NCBI GenBank assembly: GCA_947184155.2
Contig: CAMXCT020000816.1
Coordinates: 99,496-163,495 of the forward strand
Direction of reading: 5' to 3'
Length of the DNA stretch: 64,000 nt
From: Cladocopium goreaui
Lineage: Eukaryota > Sar > Dinophyceae > Suessiales > Symbiodiniaceae
Shown: one piece after another, positions 37,101 to 52,100 of the stretch
Layout: every line of letters begins with the position of its first letter
Numbering within the stretch: the first letter of the stretch is position 1
Notes under the pieces: model-generated
The model's input: the letters and a program-made list of their open reading frames with translations, nothing else
What the model was told of the DNA's origin: nothing
Databases searched by the model: none
Program-made: the position numbers and the translations under genes

Positions 37101-40100
37101 GCTGGTACTGTAACATGAGTGTGTTTTGCAGAACGAATTGCAACAACTGCAAGCCGATGTGGTGATGTACTGAGATTGTTTTGAGACAGCTGCATTTGTT
37201 TTGCAATTTACCTTTGTTTTGAAGGAATTAACGAACCCAACTGTATGTTTCTGTTCTTTGTCTTGATTGATTTTCAAAGTGACTATGTTAGTTGTGATCA
37301 TATTCTAAGTGCATTTGCTGCCCATAAATTAAATGCACAGTTATACAGGCAAACGGCAACTGCAAACGGGTTGGTAATGTACCATGCGGCGACCATACGT
37401 GTTTTGCAGTGCCAAATGCCAAAAATGTAAACCATGCGGTGTTGTACTGAGGTAGTTTTGCAATTATTAACTCAGCAGTTGCAATTTGTTGGGAACTGTA
37501 CCTTGCTTGCTTTGCAGTAACAAATTCGACTGTAAACTGTTTGGTTATGCACCTTCCTTGATGGACCAAACGACTCTGGCAACTCTGACAATATTCTAAG
37601 TGCATTCACTGCCCATAAATGCACAGCTTTACACAAGCAAAAACACAACTGCCAACCAGCTGATACTGTACCATGAGTGTGTTTTGCAGAACGAAATGCA
37701 GCAACTGCAAGCCTACGTGGTACTGTACTGAAATTGTTTTGCAATCATGAACTCAGCAGTTGCAAACTTTTTGGCACTGTACCTTGATTGTTTTGTGCAT
37801 TCACTACCCATACATGGACAGGTTTACACAAGCAAAAACAACAACTGCCAACCAGTTGGTACTGTACCATGCGTGTTTTGCAGTACCAGGTGCAAGAACT
37901 GTAAAGCATATGGTGCTCGGATGAAATTGTGTTGCAATTATGAACTCAACAGCTGCAAACTGTTTGACACTGTACCTTGCTTGCTTCGCAGTAAGGAACT
38001 CAACTGCAAACTGTTCGGTTATGTGCCTTCCTTGACCTTGACCATATTCTAAGTGCATTCGCTGCCTATAAATGCACAATTTTACACAAGCAAAAACAAC
38101 AACTGCCAACCAGCTGGTACTGTACCATGAGTGTGTTTTGCAGAACGAATTGCAACAACTGCAAGCCGATGTGGTGATGTACTGAGATTGTTTTGAGACA
38201 GCTGCATTTGTTTTGCAATTTACCTTTGTTTTGAAGGAATTAACGAACCCAACTGTATGTTTCTGTTCTTTGTCTTGATTGATTTTCAAAGTGACTATGT
38301 TAGTTGTGATCATATTCTAAGTGCATGTGCTGCCCATAAATTAAATGCACAGTTATACAGGCAAACGGCAACTGCAAACGGGTTGGTAATGTACCATGCG
38401 GCGACCATACGTGTTTTGCAGTGCCAAATGCAAAAAATGTAAACCATGTGGTGTTGTACTGAGGTAGTTTTGCAATTATTAACTCAGCAGTTGCAATTTG
38501 TTGGGAACTGTACCTTGCTTGCTTTGCAGTAACAAATTCGACTGTAAACTGTTTGGTTATGCACCTTCCTTGATGGACCAAGCGACTCTGGCAACTCTGA
38601 CAATATTCTAAGTGCATTCACTGCCCATAAATGCACAGCTTTACACAAGCAAAAACACAACTGCCAACCAGCTGGTACTGTACCATGAGTGTGTTTTGCA
38701 GAACGAAATGCAGCAACTGCAAGCCTACGTGGTACTGTACTGAAATTGTTTTGCAATCATGAACTCAGCAGTTGCAAACTTTTTGGCACTGTACCTTGAT
38801 TGTTTTGTGCATTCACTACCCATACATGGACAGGTTTACACAAGCAAAAACAACAACTGCCAACCAGCTGGTACTGTACCATGCGTGTTTTGCAGTACCA
38901 GGTGCAAGAACTGTAAAGCATATGGTGCTCGGATGAAATTGTGTTGCAATTATGAACTCAACAGCTGCAAACTGTTTGACACTGTACCTTGCTTGCTTCG
39001 CAGTAAGGAACTCAACCGCAAACTGTTCGGTTATGTGCCTTCCTTGACCTTGACCATATTCTAAGTGCATTCGCTGCCTATAAATGCACAATTTTACACA
39101 AACAAAAACAACAACTGCCAACCAGCTGGTACTGTACCATGAGTGTGTTTCGCAGGACGAATTGCAACAACTGCAAGCCGATGTGGTGATGTACTGAGAT
39201 TGTTTTGAGACAGCTGCATTTGTTTTGCAATTTACCTTTGTTTTGAAGGAATTAACGAACCCAACCCAACTGTATGTTTCTTTTCTTTGCCTTGCTTGAT
39301 GTACAAAGTGACTAATTATGTACGAACCCAATGTGGTTGTTTTAGAAACAATTATGTACGAACCCAATGTGGTTGTTTTAGAAACAAATTCAACAGTTGT
39401 GTCCAAAACGATTGTGGGTTTTGAGACGCCTCGCAAACGGCTGTGACACACACGATTTTTTGTGGTTTTCTCTTAATATCATACTATACATAAACATCCA
39501 AAATATTCTAAGTGTGTGGGGTCTTTTTATTTTTTAAATTCTATGTGTGAATTAAAACGTCTCAACAACATATGAAAACAGATATATCCTGGATTCGCGT
39601 TAAACACGGAAGTTTGATTTTCCCATATTCTAAGTGCTCGTCCGCTAAAGTAACCCATATACGGTATAGGTATAACGGTACCATATGGTTTCTAACCACC
39701 TTCTAACTGGGATGCACATTCAAACAGGTGAGCCAAGCAACCAACCTGGCCACAACTTTGTTGAGGACATCATCTACAAATATGTTGGGTGGTTCATGGT
39801 GGTTCCAGGGTCTGCTGGCAACCGGGCAGCTCCAACCGATGCTTTGAAGATGTTTGAAGCCCATCAGCACCGACAAAAACATGGAGCTGGGCGGCAAACA
39901 CCAGTTGTTTTTGATATTTCGAGCTGCCGAAATGGGTTTAAACACGTCAAAGCAGCCAAGACCTGGCCATTTTTGGGTACCCTTCGTGTGGTTTTCCTCC
40001 AAAATGATCCCAAAGCCTGGCCCCATTTCGTGCAGTTGAAGTCACCTGCCGTGGACGTGAAAGCTTGCACAAGTTGGAGAGGGCGAGGAGGCACTGACTG

Positions 40101-43100
40101 CACACGTCCTGGAACAATGGGAATGGCGAGGCAAAACCTGAGAATAAATGTGGCATTTCCCTGGTCTTGATGGTCAAACACGTCTTCTAAAAGTGGAATT
40201 GTAAATTATTATTCAAATGCTGATGGGGGATCAAAATTGAAGGCCTTCTTCAAGGCACAAGTCTGTGCAGGTGGAACTCCTTGCGGTAAAATCCACTCTT
40301 TTTGTTGCGGTGGAACCCGGAATTGTCATAAGAAAATCGATGCATGGCTAGAAAATCCCCCGATTGAGTTCGATCCTTTTCCAGCCACCTTTGATGACGC
40401 CCGGATAGTATATTCATCATTAACCCAATGATGGTATAACTAATCATGATATCAAATGTTTTAAGTTCCCATCATGCCAACTCTCTCTTGTTATTATATA
40501 GGCAAGTTTGAAGCCATTGATCAACCCGGTTGTTGGTTCCAAAGTATTAAATTAAGCCAATGATGCTGCAATTCATGCTCATATACGATTATATAAGTAT
40601 ATCATATTATATCATGTTATATTATATTGTATTCCCAATTAAATATGCATGACCTACTGTGGATGGAAAAAATCCTGCACCACCTTGGATGGTTGAACCC
40701 CTATAAACAATGGGATAAACGGGATTCGGATAAACCATCTACCAACTGGTGCAGGATTTCTTCCATCCACAGTTTTTGCATCCTGGTTAATATTATACAA
40801 TAATGTGAGTATATTCCAATAGATTCCCTAACTGTTCCGGGCATCATATACATATACATATATATATACACATTAAAAACACATGTATTGCTATATATAA
40901 TACTACGATATACTGTATATATATACAGTATCTCTATCTATATTCATATCCCGTGAAACATCACAACATATCCCAAGTCACCCGTGCACTTTTGGTCTCC
41001 TGCGGTTCGCCATCCACTGGGGACTCGCCAACTTCGATCTGTGGGACCGTCATGTGGTGAACCATCACAGGCACCAGGCCCGAGTTCCTCGGGAGCTCGG
41101 GTTGGGGAGGAACGAGTTAGTAGCTATCAGCGCGCATGATTTATGATTATATCTAGTTTAAATAAGTTGGTGAATATATATATATATACATGTACATATA
41201 CAATAGATTTCTTCTGTCTCATTGGATTTATCTATCCATCTCCATGTATATCTCTCTCTCCATATACCTAGAGATGCATGTATATATTTATATATATAAT
41301 ATATTTCTATGAAGATAACCCGTAACCCACAAAATTGGGGCCTTCTGGCGCTCCAAGGCTCTCCATCATGTTCAGGACAGACGGCTCTTGGGTCAGCTCC
41401 GTGAAAATCTTACCTCGGACGCTTGGAGATCATCACGCAAATCATGTGAGAAACCCAGTGCCATAAACCCATACACCTCTATATATCTATATATATATAA
41501 ACCTCCAACTCGATCCTTGAGGTGCTGCGAAAACGCAGTCAAAATCAGCCAAATCTGATTTGATGCGATAAACCTCCTGTTGGGAATAGTGAACAAATTG
41601 CAAAGCTAGCTATATTTTATTGAGAGGTCATAGTGGATGGTTATATAAGCATTGGGCTTGCCACATTCTGGAAAAGATGGGATGGTTTCGTATCGGGTTA
41701 GTCTTGTTTATCCCACATCTCAGCAGGGTTTTCCCATCATTTCGATGCATTTCTGATGGCTTTCCAAGTGACAAATCTCCAAGATCAGCTCCGGGGGCAA
41801 AAACTCCATGGAAGCCACCAAGCCCTCCAAGACCGTGGCCTTGGCCATGTAGGCCTTCACCACTGCATCCCCTGTCTTCGCGAAGAAGACCAAGAGGGAT
41901 ACCACCACATGGAGATATTGTGCAGCTCGATCCATGTAGTAGCCCATGTCACTGGCCAAGGTGTCGATCAATTGAACCTGAATTTCTGAATGATTTTTCC
42001 AATGCCCAACATCGATGAAAGATGCATGCACGGGGGTTGACAAACCATTTACAAAGGTGACCACCTCAATTATAGATGGTTGAAAAGCTCTTGCCTTCCT
42101 AGTGGTTCTTAGTGCTTAATAGGCCCATTCTATAAGCCATTAGCATTGGGAAGCCACCTTTGGCAGGGTTGGTTGAATCATGTTGAATCCCCGGAATGCC
42201 TATGATTTCGGGCCCTCTCTGAGGCGTCTGGCAACTCACAACTCGCTGAAACACGCATGGATGCTGCAGCAGAAACAGGTGCAACTGTGCAAACAAGACC
42301 AAACCCAGGCCTACAGAAATTGAGGAGAATCATCCACAGAACGAATGCCACCATCAAACATCTCGTTGATCCTCACTTTCCCGATGAACATTGGGGATAA
42401 CATTGGATCCCTGGATCCCTGTGAAACACTTCCATATCATCTGATCCCACTATATCCCACTATTCCATCCTATTCCATACAATTCCATACTATTGTCACT
42501 TAAACGCTTGCCATATGTTGCCATAACATTCCCAATCTTTTAGCCAAGGCGCCAAGTGTTCGCAAATGCCACGCTTGGCCAAGATTCGACACAAATCTCG
42601 GCTGTGCCCACCACGTTTGTCCAGCACGGTCTTCACATTGTCCAGAGCTGGAAAGACCTTGTGCGGTGCCGTGACATTAGGACGCCTGTAAAAAAATATA
42701 GAAAAAATCGTATGAAATACACTAATTAGATAGTTGTAGGAAAAACCCTCTCTTCTGGCAAATTTGACCAAATCTTTTCTGTCTGTTGGATTCTTGTTGG
42801 TTGCTATACCGTTATCCATGGTTTCCTGTTCGGAACATTATTTACGTTCAGCTTTCCATATCATCCATATCTATAGAATCTATGTGAATGAAAGTTCATG
42901 TATGTTTCTGCACTGGAGGGTAGAATGTTCTCAATGTTTCGATATCAGCGGATGGTGGGAACCCTCCCAAGGTGATTTTTCCCTTGGTCAAGTCTGCCAT
43001 ATCCCATGGATCTGGGGGAAAAGATCGGCTACCAATGGGTCGAAACAAGTTGTCTTTTTCTTGTGTGCAACTGTCACCCATCCATTTTCATGAGTTCTAT

Positions 43101-46100
43101 CAGTTTTACATACCATGACAAACCCATTTGCACATGATTTTCATTGATTTCATGACATTGTACCACTATTCTCTTTCTAAAAACATACGAATTTCTGGAT
43201 TTCCCATGTCCAGGTTATCAGATCAAAGGATCCACTCATCTTTGACCCTCCTCCCACTGCAAGTCCAGGTGCCAAGTCGGGGTTGTGGAAGTATTCGGAG
43301 GAAATCAGCTCCACAATAGCCTCCAAACCACCACAAGCCACCAGCATTTGCAAGCTGCTCTCAGAAGAGTTGCAGAGGTGTGAGATGAATCTTCCCACCT
43401 GGCTGGGGGATATATAGTGCGGATACGTACTGCCAAAGTTATGGCTGTTTCATGGGGAACATGTGGGAAAATGGTGGGTCACCAGTAGATGGAATGAAGT
43501 AATTCCACTATTTTCAGACTAGCCCACCTGGCTTTGCAAAGTTAACAATCGAGTGGTATCTTAAGTGAACACATTTACATGAAACGAGGCTTTTGACATG
43601 TCTTAGACACTAGCAAACTGGGATGCTGGAAATGGATTGATGTGAGCAAATTTTCATGAAACATCATGAAACCATGCTTTGAAATACGAGCACATATCAG
43701 GAAAAATGGTCAGGAGTTCCTGCAAAAAGTTTGCGTGAAACAAATCAATTGAAGGTAAACTGCAACAAGTGGCACAGAAACTACCTCCCCCTTCCAAGAT
43801 ATTTCTGCAATAATGGCATATAATGGCAAATCTTCCTACGCCCCCACAAGGCCTCCTGGCGCAGCGAGCGTTGAACGTCGGTGCGGGCCAACTTCAGGAC
43901 TTCTGGGATCAAGCCCACCATGCTGAAGAGCTCCTCGTGGGTGAGTAGTGAAGCGGTAAATCTCTCATGTCTGTATATATATATATCTATAAGATATATA
44001 TACATCTTCTTAAAGGGATTTAAGGAATAGTAAGTTAAACAAATATGGAACAACTACTATACATATATATATATAACGTGTATATATAATATATATATAT
44101 ATGTATAATATATATATATAATAATATAAAACGCACACACACACACATATATACATAATATTACCCTTTCAAATTCCCAAGAACCCTGCGCCTGGAACTG
44201 GAAACCACGGCTGCGATCGGCCACTATCTGATTCACCACCTGCCCATGTGGATTTGGTGAAGATGTGAAGCTAGACAATTAATGTTGATTGTTAACACAT
44301 GTTAGGCGCCTTCAGCACGGAATCCTGCAGTTTGGCGTCAGGCACCTTGCTGGCACCCATCTCCCAAACCCTAAAGGATTTCCCTTGCGGTTCAACCCGG
44401 AATTGGCTTAGATCCTTTGACACCAGACTTCGGTGTGATCTTGGTTGTGGGTTGATTCGCTGCTAAACGTTGACTCTTTAGTATCTTTAGTGGGACAAAT
44501 AGCAAACCATGGTAAACCCATCCGTTCCCAACAAGGTTAAACATACTTGAACATCTATATGAGTGTATTGCTACAATTCCATCATTTATGGTTTTTTCTG
44601 AAAATACAGCAGCCCAAACTTTAAATTCAATAGTATATTTAATATCAGTATATCAGCAATATCCCTATAATTCAATGGCAACAAAGTTGAGGATATATCC
44701 CATTTTCAGACACAGGCGCAAATGATATTGCTGGTTTTATATCGCAGTATGTCAGATTCTTCTCCAGATGTTTTATGATATTGGGTTATGATATTAGTCC
44801 AAAGAATCACATAAATTGGACTTATTAACCCAGATGTTTCTTCGTTTTCTATCGATTCTTCTCCATCCAGAGATCCAAATTTGAGATTCATCCATTGGAG
44901 TCATCCAAGTGACTTGAAGAAATCCTGTCATTTTGAAGGATGGGAACATATCTCCAAAAATCGATGAGTTTTCCATGATTTCTTGAAGAACTCTTGTCAT
45001 TTTCAATCATTTTCCCCCATCAAAAAGTCATTTTCTCAATGAATGACTCATGGGATCATCCAAGGTCATCCAAGTGACTTGAAGCATCTCAACAATGGGC
45101 ACGGCCCCATGCTGCATCACCAACTGATGGACGCTCTCCTTGGTCTCTGGGCTGCCCCGACCTGGCGATGGAACGTACGGCGTACAGTAATCTCCAAGAT
45201 CTCCTCATTTCATCTCATTTCATCTCATTTTGAATGGGAAAATTAGATTCTGATATGGTTTATGTAGTAGGTATGTTTTTTTTTACCAATCAAATAGTGA
45301 AACATTGGGATTTAACCATCATTGGGTATACTCCCGCGGAAATTGCCATGTTTAGAAGGGACATGCTGATTACAGTAACCGAATGATTAGATTGATAATC
45401 TGTGGGTTTGAGGATACATAAATAAATAAATAATTAACTAACTAACTACATAAATAACTAAATAAATAATTATTATATATATATGCATATGTATAGGTAT
45501 AAACATATAATATGTATATGTATATATATATACACATGCATATGTAGATATAGAGTTAACCCACGTCAATGATTTCTATACAAGATGTTCTCGTGTTTTC
45601 TTACAATCTTACAGTCCTTCTGCAGGCCAAACCTCTTTCTCATTGATGTGGCGGGCTGTCGGCAATCCAGAAATGACTGCAAGAGCCAATGCCCTTCAAC
45701 CACCACACTTCTCTAAACCAGATACATGTCTACCACCATCATATATATATATACATATACTGTGAATCGCTCCACACTGGTAGAAATTCCCCTTCACCAC
45801 CTCCAAAACGCTCGAGATCTTTTTCACAAGCAGCCAAGATGGTAAATGTTGCTAGGCTTCCCAAGCAGGAGAACCAAAGGCACTGATGCCACCGATAAAT
45901 GCTGTCCTCAGCAAACCAGAAAGGATTGGCCTCAATCCTATGGCTTCAAGCGCTTCCTCAGCCCTCCCACCACAAGCTGCCAGTCAGCCAAAGCGGCTGA
46001 GGATTTCCACGTCTGGAGTTGGACCCTCATGGAACATGTATGAAAGGCTGTGCACATGTGACAAGAAAGCAAGAACATGACTGGGATCATTTGTTCATTC

Positions 46101-49100
46101 ACACTCGTAAAAACAAGAATTTTCTACTTTTCTTGTTGATCTTTGCTTTCTCCACTTGTGGTAGCTTGGAGCCACTTCACCCTGGTTCTGTTACATGCCC
46201 TTTCTTTGAGGATCTCAGTCTCGTCATGTAAGGAGTATTTGCCACATTGGAGGGTCTGACGGAGAAAATGACATTGCATAATTTTGGTTAATGCATCTGC
46301 CAGCTGTGCTCCCGTGTGAACCCATCTAAGCCTTACCCCTTCAGCCAGCAAGTCTTTAATGGCTCTTGCCTGTTGTTGTGTACGAAATTCCTGGCAACTG
46401 GGTGGAGCAGTCCGAGTGACCAAATCAAACAATGATTTACAATCGGTGACTGCTATTGAGGGGTCTTCTTTGAACGTGGCTGTCGCAAAAGTTTCTGGAA
46501 GTTTATTGAGTGTGGTGGTTGCATTCTTCCAATCTGTCTTGGGATTCCGTATCCAGCTCCAAAAAAGTCTCAACCATGACAGCTGGTCCAAGGTTGTGCT
46601 CAAGGACGTGGTCTCTGCTGACAGCGTGCTGGTGACAACTCTTTGAATTTTCTTACAGCCCCAACTGATTGGATTTACTGGACATACATGGTTCTTTCCT
46701 ATGTCCGCATGAGTGGTCATGATAATTGTTCCTGTGTGTGACTCTGGTTGTTTCTTGGAAGCGAATGATGCGTCAGAGAAAGCAAGGAACCGTATCTGGT
46801 CCATGGGAATTGGTTGGATTCTGACATGCGTATCCTTGTATTTCTTGGCTTCATGAAGAATTCTGTTTCCCTGGATGAGAGTCTCCACGGTCGCTTTGTT
46901 CACTTCGCTCTGCAGAAAACTTAAGCGGCTTGACAGGTCTGGTCTCGTGTTCACGGATGCATACTGGAGTGATCCTATCAGTGCTCTTAAGTCCTGTCTC
47001 TCTCTCTCTCTCTGACTGGAAGGTTTTCTTGTATTTTTCGTTGTGGTTGGATGTGAATTGGATTGATTTTGGAAACGTACTTTTCTTGTGACATGACAAT
47101 TGAGTAGTCGTTTTGTTGGTGCATTTCTATTCCCGTAAAGACAAATGACTGCGTTTTACGCGACCCAAATGGGAATTTGGCCTCAAGCCTTTTGATCATT
47201 TCGTGAAAGTATTGGTTTCCTCCGCAAAGGCCGTCATCCACGTGTACCCCCAAGATACCCGCTGGCTCATCTTTTCCTTCTTCATATAGTAGGTATAAGC
47301 AAGGATCAAATGGAGATGGTATGAAATTCAGGGATCTCAATTGCTGGTCCAGTTCTGTATACCATAAGAAAGGAGCATCAATTAAACCATACGCTGATTT
47401 CACTAGTCTACAAACTTCACTTGGTTTGAGGTTCATCGCTTTCACCATTTCAGGGACGGGTTCCACAGCTATCAGTCTGTCTTCCTGTGTTTTGCCTTGT
47501 AGAAACGCTGCCTTAATGTCGAATGACATGAGTGTCCATCGCATGGATGCAATGACCTGTGCAATCAACATCTTTGAGGTTCGTCCTAGTGTCGGGCTAT
47601 CTCTGGGGATAGTTTCTAGTTGTGGGTCCATGTAGCCCAAAACTACTAACCTCGCTTTTGCCTTTCTTGACTTTCCATTATTTTCTTTGATTTCCTTGGG
47701 GTCTTCTAGAGGTTTCCAAACATACAACCATCGACACCTGAGGATCTGTTTTGGAGAAATCTGATGACGAAAAATTTTTGCTACTGTTCCTGTCTGTAGC
47801 CAGTTGTTCACTTCCTTATTTTTCGCATTTTCAAACTCCTGTCGTTCCGCAGGATCTAGAGTGCTAAGTTTGACTTCTGTTCTCTGTCTTTTTGTAGTGG
47901 TCGCAAGGAAAAGGAAAGCTTCTTCGCGATTTTGATTTTGGCTTTGCATGGCATTTGTCAGCTGTTCGGGACTGATTTCCAGTTCTGTTCGCCAGAAAAG
48001 GTCTTGTCCATCTGGTCCAATTTCTGTTTCCACATCATGGCACGTTAGGAGGTCACAGACTAGCTCATCGGCAGTATCATCAGGGATTGGAATTTCATGA
48101 GGTTGTCTAGTGTCTAGTTCTGGGATGGTGGTGTCGTTTTCAGTCTCTCTTGGTGTTTCGGCATTTTCAGGCTCTTGGTCAGGTTGATCTGCTGAGCTCT
48201 GACTTGGGGTTCTTTGAGGTGGACTATTGGTATCGTTAGGGATTATTCCACTGGGATTAGTGGGTACTGGGTTATTGTTTGTGATGGGATTATTATTGGG
48301 GTTGCTGCTTTCTGGGATGATTGGTTCAGTGGCATTTCTGTCCATGGTTGGGATATCACGGTGTTCACTTCTCGGCCCGTTGTCATCGGCAATTTGATCC
48401 AGGGGGATCAGGCGAGCTTCTACGGCGCTGACAGGTCTGACATGCTCGGGTGCTGCTTTGAGGATGGATCCCATATTGTTGCAAAACACTGCGTTGGAAC
48501 CATCCTGTTGGATGACTTTTGCGGGGCCATACCAGGATCCTTGGTTGGAAACCACTTTCCACACCATGACCCACTCTCCAGCTTCATACGAACCCCTGTG
48601 TGTGGTCTCTCACGACGTAAGGCGGCCCTGCGAAGAGACATGTCATTATCAGCTGAGTGAAAAGCTCGGCGAGCTGTTTCTCGGCGAGCTAACATCTCCC
48701 GGAAACGTAAGCCCTCGGACGTCTCCTCACATGCTTTGGCATGTGTGGGTAGTTCATCATCGCCAGTTAGTGAGCCTGGAATTCTGGCGCTTTTTCCAAA
48801 CACTAGCATTTCTGGGGAATACCCCTGTCGGATTCCGCATGTGTTTTTTGCTGTAGTGCACTGTGCTAATGCTTGCTGCAACTGTGAGTAGTTGGTGATT
48901 TCGTGTTCTAGTTCATACTTACTCAACATGTTTTGGAGCACTCCTCCATGTCTCTCTATGCGCCCCATCTGCCAGTGCGCATTTGGAGGGACAACCGTGA
49001 CTTTGATCCCCAGGCCTTGCAGAAAGCTTTCAAACGATTTGGAGACAAACTCTGTCGCTGAGTCTAAAATCACTTCATTTGGAGTACCAGCCCAACTAAG

Positions 49101-52100
49101 CCATCCTTGAGTGAAACGGTCCTGAATCTCTGCACGATTCGGAGCGACAACAGCAGAATGATAGTTGGTGCCATGGTCTATGAAGTGGTAAAAATTGTAT
49201 TCTCGACCATCTTTGTGGGTCCACTTCACTCCATCTAAAGATATCTTGTCTCCAAATTCTAAGGCTTCCTTCAGGGTTGCCGGTCGCTGCAGTTTGGGCT
49301 TTTGTGTCATCTGACACACGGAACACTTCAGATCCAGAACTCCCTGAGACAGTTCAGTGCTGTAACCCCTCTGTTTAAGTACCTGACTTAATTTTTGGGG
49401 GTCTGGATGGCCTAGGTTCTTATGTAGCCTTAATGCTATCTTCTTATTTTCGGGTGACATGGTTAAGAACCGGGGACCATGGTTGGAACTGTTCAGATCG
49501 ACTTGGCTTGGCTCGCAACTCTCGGATGCTGTTTCTTGGGATTCTAATCTGGCTGGACTTGGCATCGGATGCATTGGTTCAGGCATTGCAGCATCTACGG
49601 ATGACCCATCCAAGGTCGCAGATTGGCTCGGTCCAGCTGGTTCCACTTCCTGAATTACTGGCTTGGCAGAGCTTGCTACTTCAGCATTGGGATTGCAGGC
49701 AAAAACTGTTATATTTAGGTAGCTTGGATGCGATCTCCTCCACTGCTGCCTAAATGACAAGTCTTCCCATTCCTCCCATTGATCTTCAACCAGTACATTT
49801 CGGGTGTTTCTCTGCATGATTACCGCACGGCGGTACGGGGCTTCTCCTCGCATGAGATCTTTTGGTGGTACTAACGTTCTTTCAGTCCCCTTACATGCAA
49901 TTATTCTTTGTACTTGTTTATCCCCAAACTTTCTTGCAACATGGATTTTACTTGAGGGTCATTGATCTCTTTGCGTCCAACCTTCGGCATGATCTCAAGT
50001 ACCCTGTTGCAAACTTGTTCACACAACACTTTTGGGGTATCATCACTTTGGGTCTTTCCAGAAAGTCTCCTACGTTTGGACAGCAACATTTCTGGGTTGA
50101 TCAAGACACTTTTGATGCTACCCTCTTTCAGTTTTGCTCGTTTGGCACTTTGGACACCGGCAGAAACGGATCTTCTCTTGGCTCCTGAGATTGCAAACGA
50201 AGGTTCATGCTCGGCAACATGCAGTGGTGCTTCCTTAATCATCTTGACTTTGGTAAGCACTTGGGCCAACGTTCGGGCAAACTTTCGGGTGTAATTCTCA
50301 GAAAATTCAGTTCTTCTCATGCGGTGACCTTTGAACATTGTTTCTCCCTCAAGTGTTTGGTGTTGATGAAGGTGGTTACACTTACGACCGTGAAGTTGGC
50401 TGTATAATTGATAGGACGTGGTAAGGATTTCCATTCCCTTCTTGTACAAAAGTTGGTTGACAGGGTCACGCATGCCTCCTACTCTGCACATGTCGAATTG
50501 GGCAAGGTATGTGTTTTCCATTACTTCACGCAACATCGGAGACCTGGTCATGAGTGATCGAGCAGGTTGCTCCCAGTGCATGTGTCTGCCATTCTGTCTC
50601 TGGAAACGGAAAAGCACAATGCCCAATGCCAGTTGGTACATATGTTGCTGTCGGAGAGCTTGGATTGTCTTGAACCCTGCCTCAGTCTGCGCGGCATTCA
50701 TTGCGCTCCAGGCACACCAAGGACTACATGTAGGGCTATACCAGAGACTTCGAGGTTGCCCCTCAATTAACTTGGTAAAAAGAACGGCTCGGCCGGATTC
50801 AGTTGCAAGGTCACCCTCTTGAAAACCATGCCTAACCCCTTTATACCCCAAGTTATTGACTTGCTTGGTGAGCTCACTCTGAGGTCCACAAAAGACTTCC
50901 AAGACTTGAATTGGTGTGCCTTTCTGGGAACATGATTGTGAAATTGACTTCAATTCGCTGGTAAACTGTTGAACAAGTTTATGGAATTTGTAGTGTAAGT
51001 GATTTGGTGTGTTTGTACTGAAATGGGCTTCTGCAGTTGGGTTATTTTCAAACCCGGCATCAATGTCACCAGCCTGGCACAACATCCGAAGAGCATGATT
51101 CACTTCCCCTGACGGAGATGTCCTAAGATCTCGCTGATGGCACCTTCCATGTTCAGTACTCGAGCTTGGAGTGCCTCGATCTTCTCGTTGGTCTGGTCCT
51201 GTTGCAGTGCTGTGTAGTCCATGACATCCCGCGGGTTGCTGGGATCCACAATCTCCTCGATCACCTCCACAGGCACTTGATGTGCCGGCATGGCCTTGCT
51301 CTTGGGCATGCATTTGGATCGAGGCAACATCACCCCTTGCAGATCTTCGGGATTCTTCAGAGGCACCATGCCATGGCTCCCCTCGTACTGATCCAACACC
51401 TTTTCCTGATAAGCCAGTACTTTCAGGTGCTCGGGCTTGGTGCTGCTGGCGTGAGTCTTGGCGAACCATTTCATCCATGACTTCTCCTGATCCCACATCT
51501 CTGCAAATGTTTTCCCGACGTGAGTGCGACCAAAGGTGATACGATGTTGGCTCATGGTTATCACAGTTATTTACCTTTGCAACAAGGTGGAGAAACTCGG
51601 TTGATGGTGGCTTGGGCCGGGAGATCTCTGTACATTCGAAACTACACTCACTGCCCTGGCTTCGGCTGGTCATGTGAACATGTCCCTGTGTACCTGGGCC
51701 TGTTGGTGTTGAAAGTGACTTCAAACTGTTACCTTGACTTTCACTGAGGCTTGGCTGACACGTTTCAGCTTGCTGGTTTTCGCTGGAAAAATCACTGCTC
51801 ATGAAAGTTTCGGCCATTATTGCATCACGAGGTCCTTGCAAATCCTTCTGGGCACGAAGCAAATCTATCAGATCAAGCATGTAGAGTCCTCTGGGACTCA
51901 GCTTAAGTTTGACAACCTGGTTCAACAAAGGACTGGACAACGTGTGATGCTCGCTGTTCAAACTGGCTTTGAGAGTCCTCAGGAGTGTGTTGGACAGCAG
52001 CAGCGGTGTTTCGCCAGGCACGATTGCAATCTTGAGACCCAGACCTACAGATTTTAAGGGGATAACTAAGGCATGTTGGCTATCCAAGGTACCTTGATTT

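Noticed and set aside
36276-39451. Repeated minus-strand ORFs of 90-211 codons in the satellite
   Set aside because: They recur every 1,012 bp with the satellite, read as tandem repeat translations and match no family.
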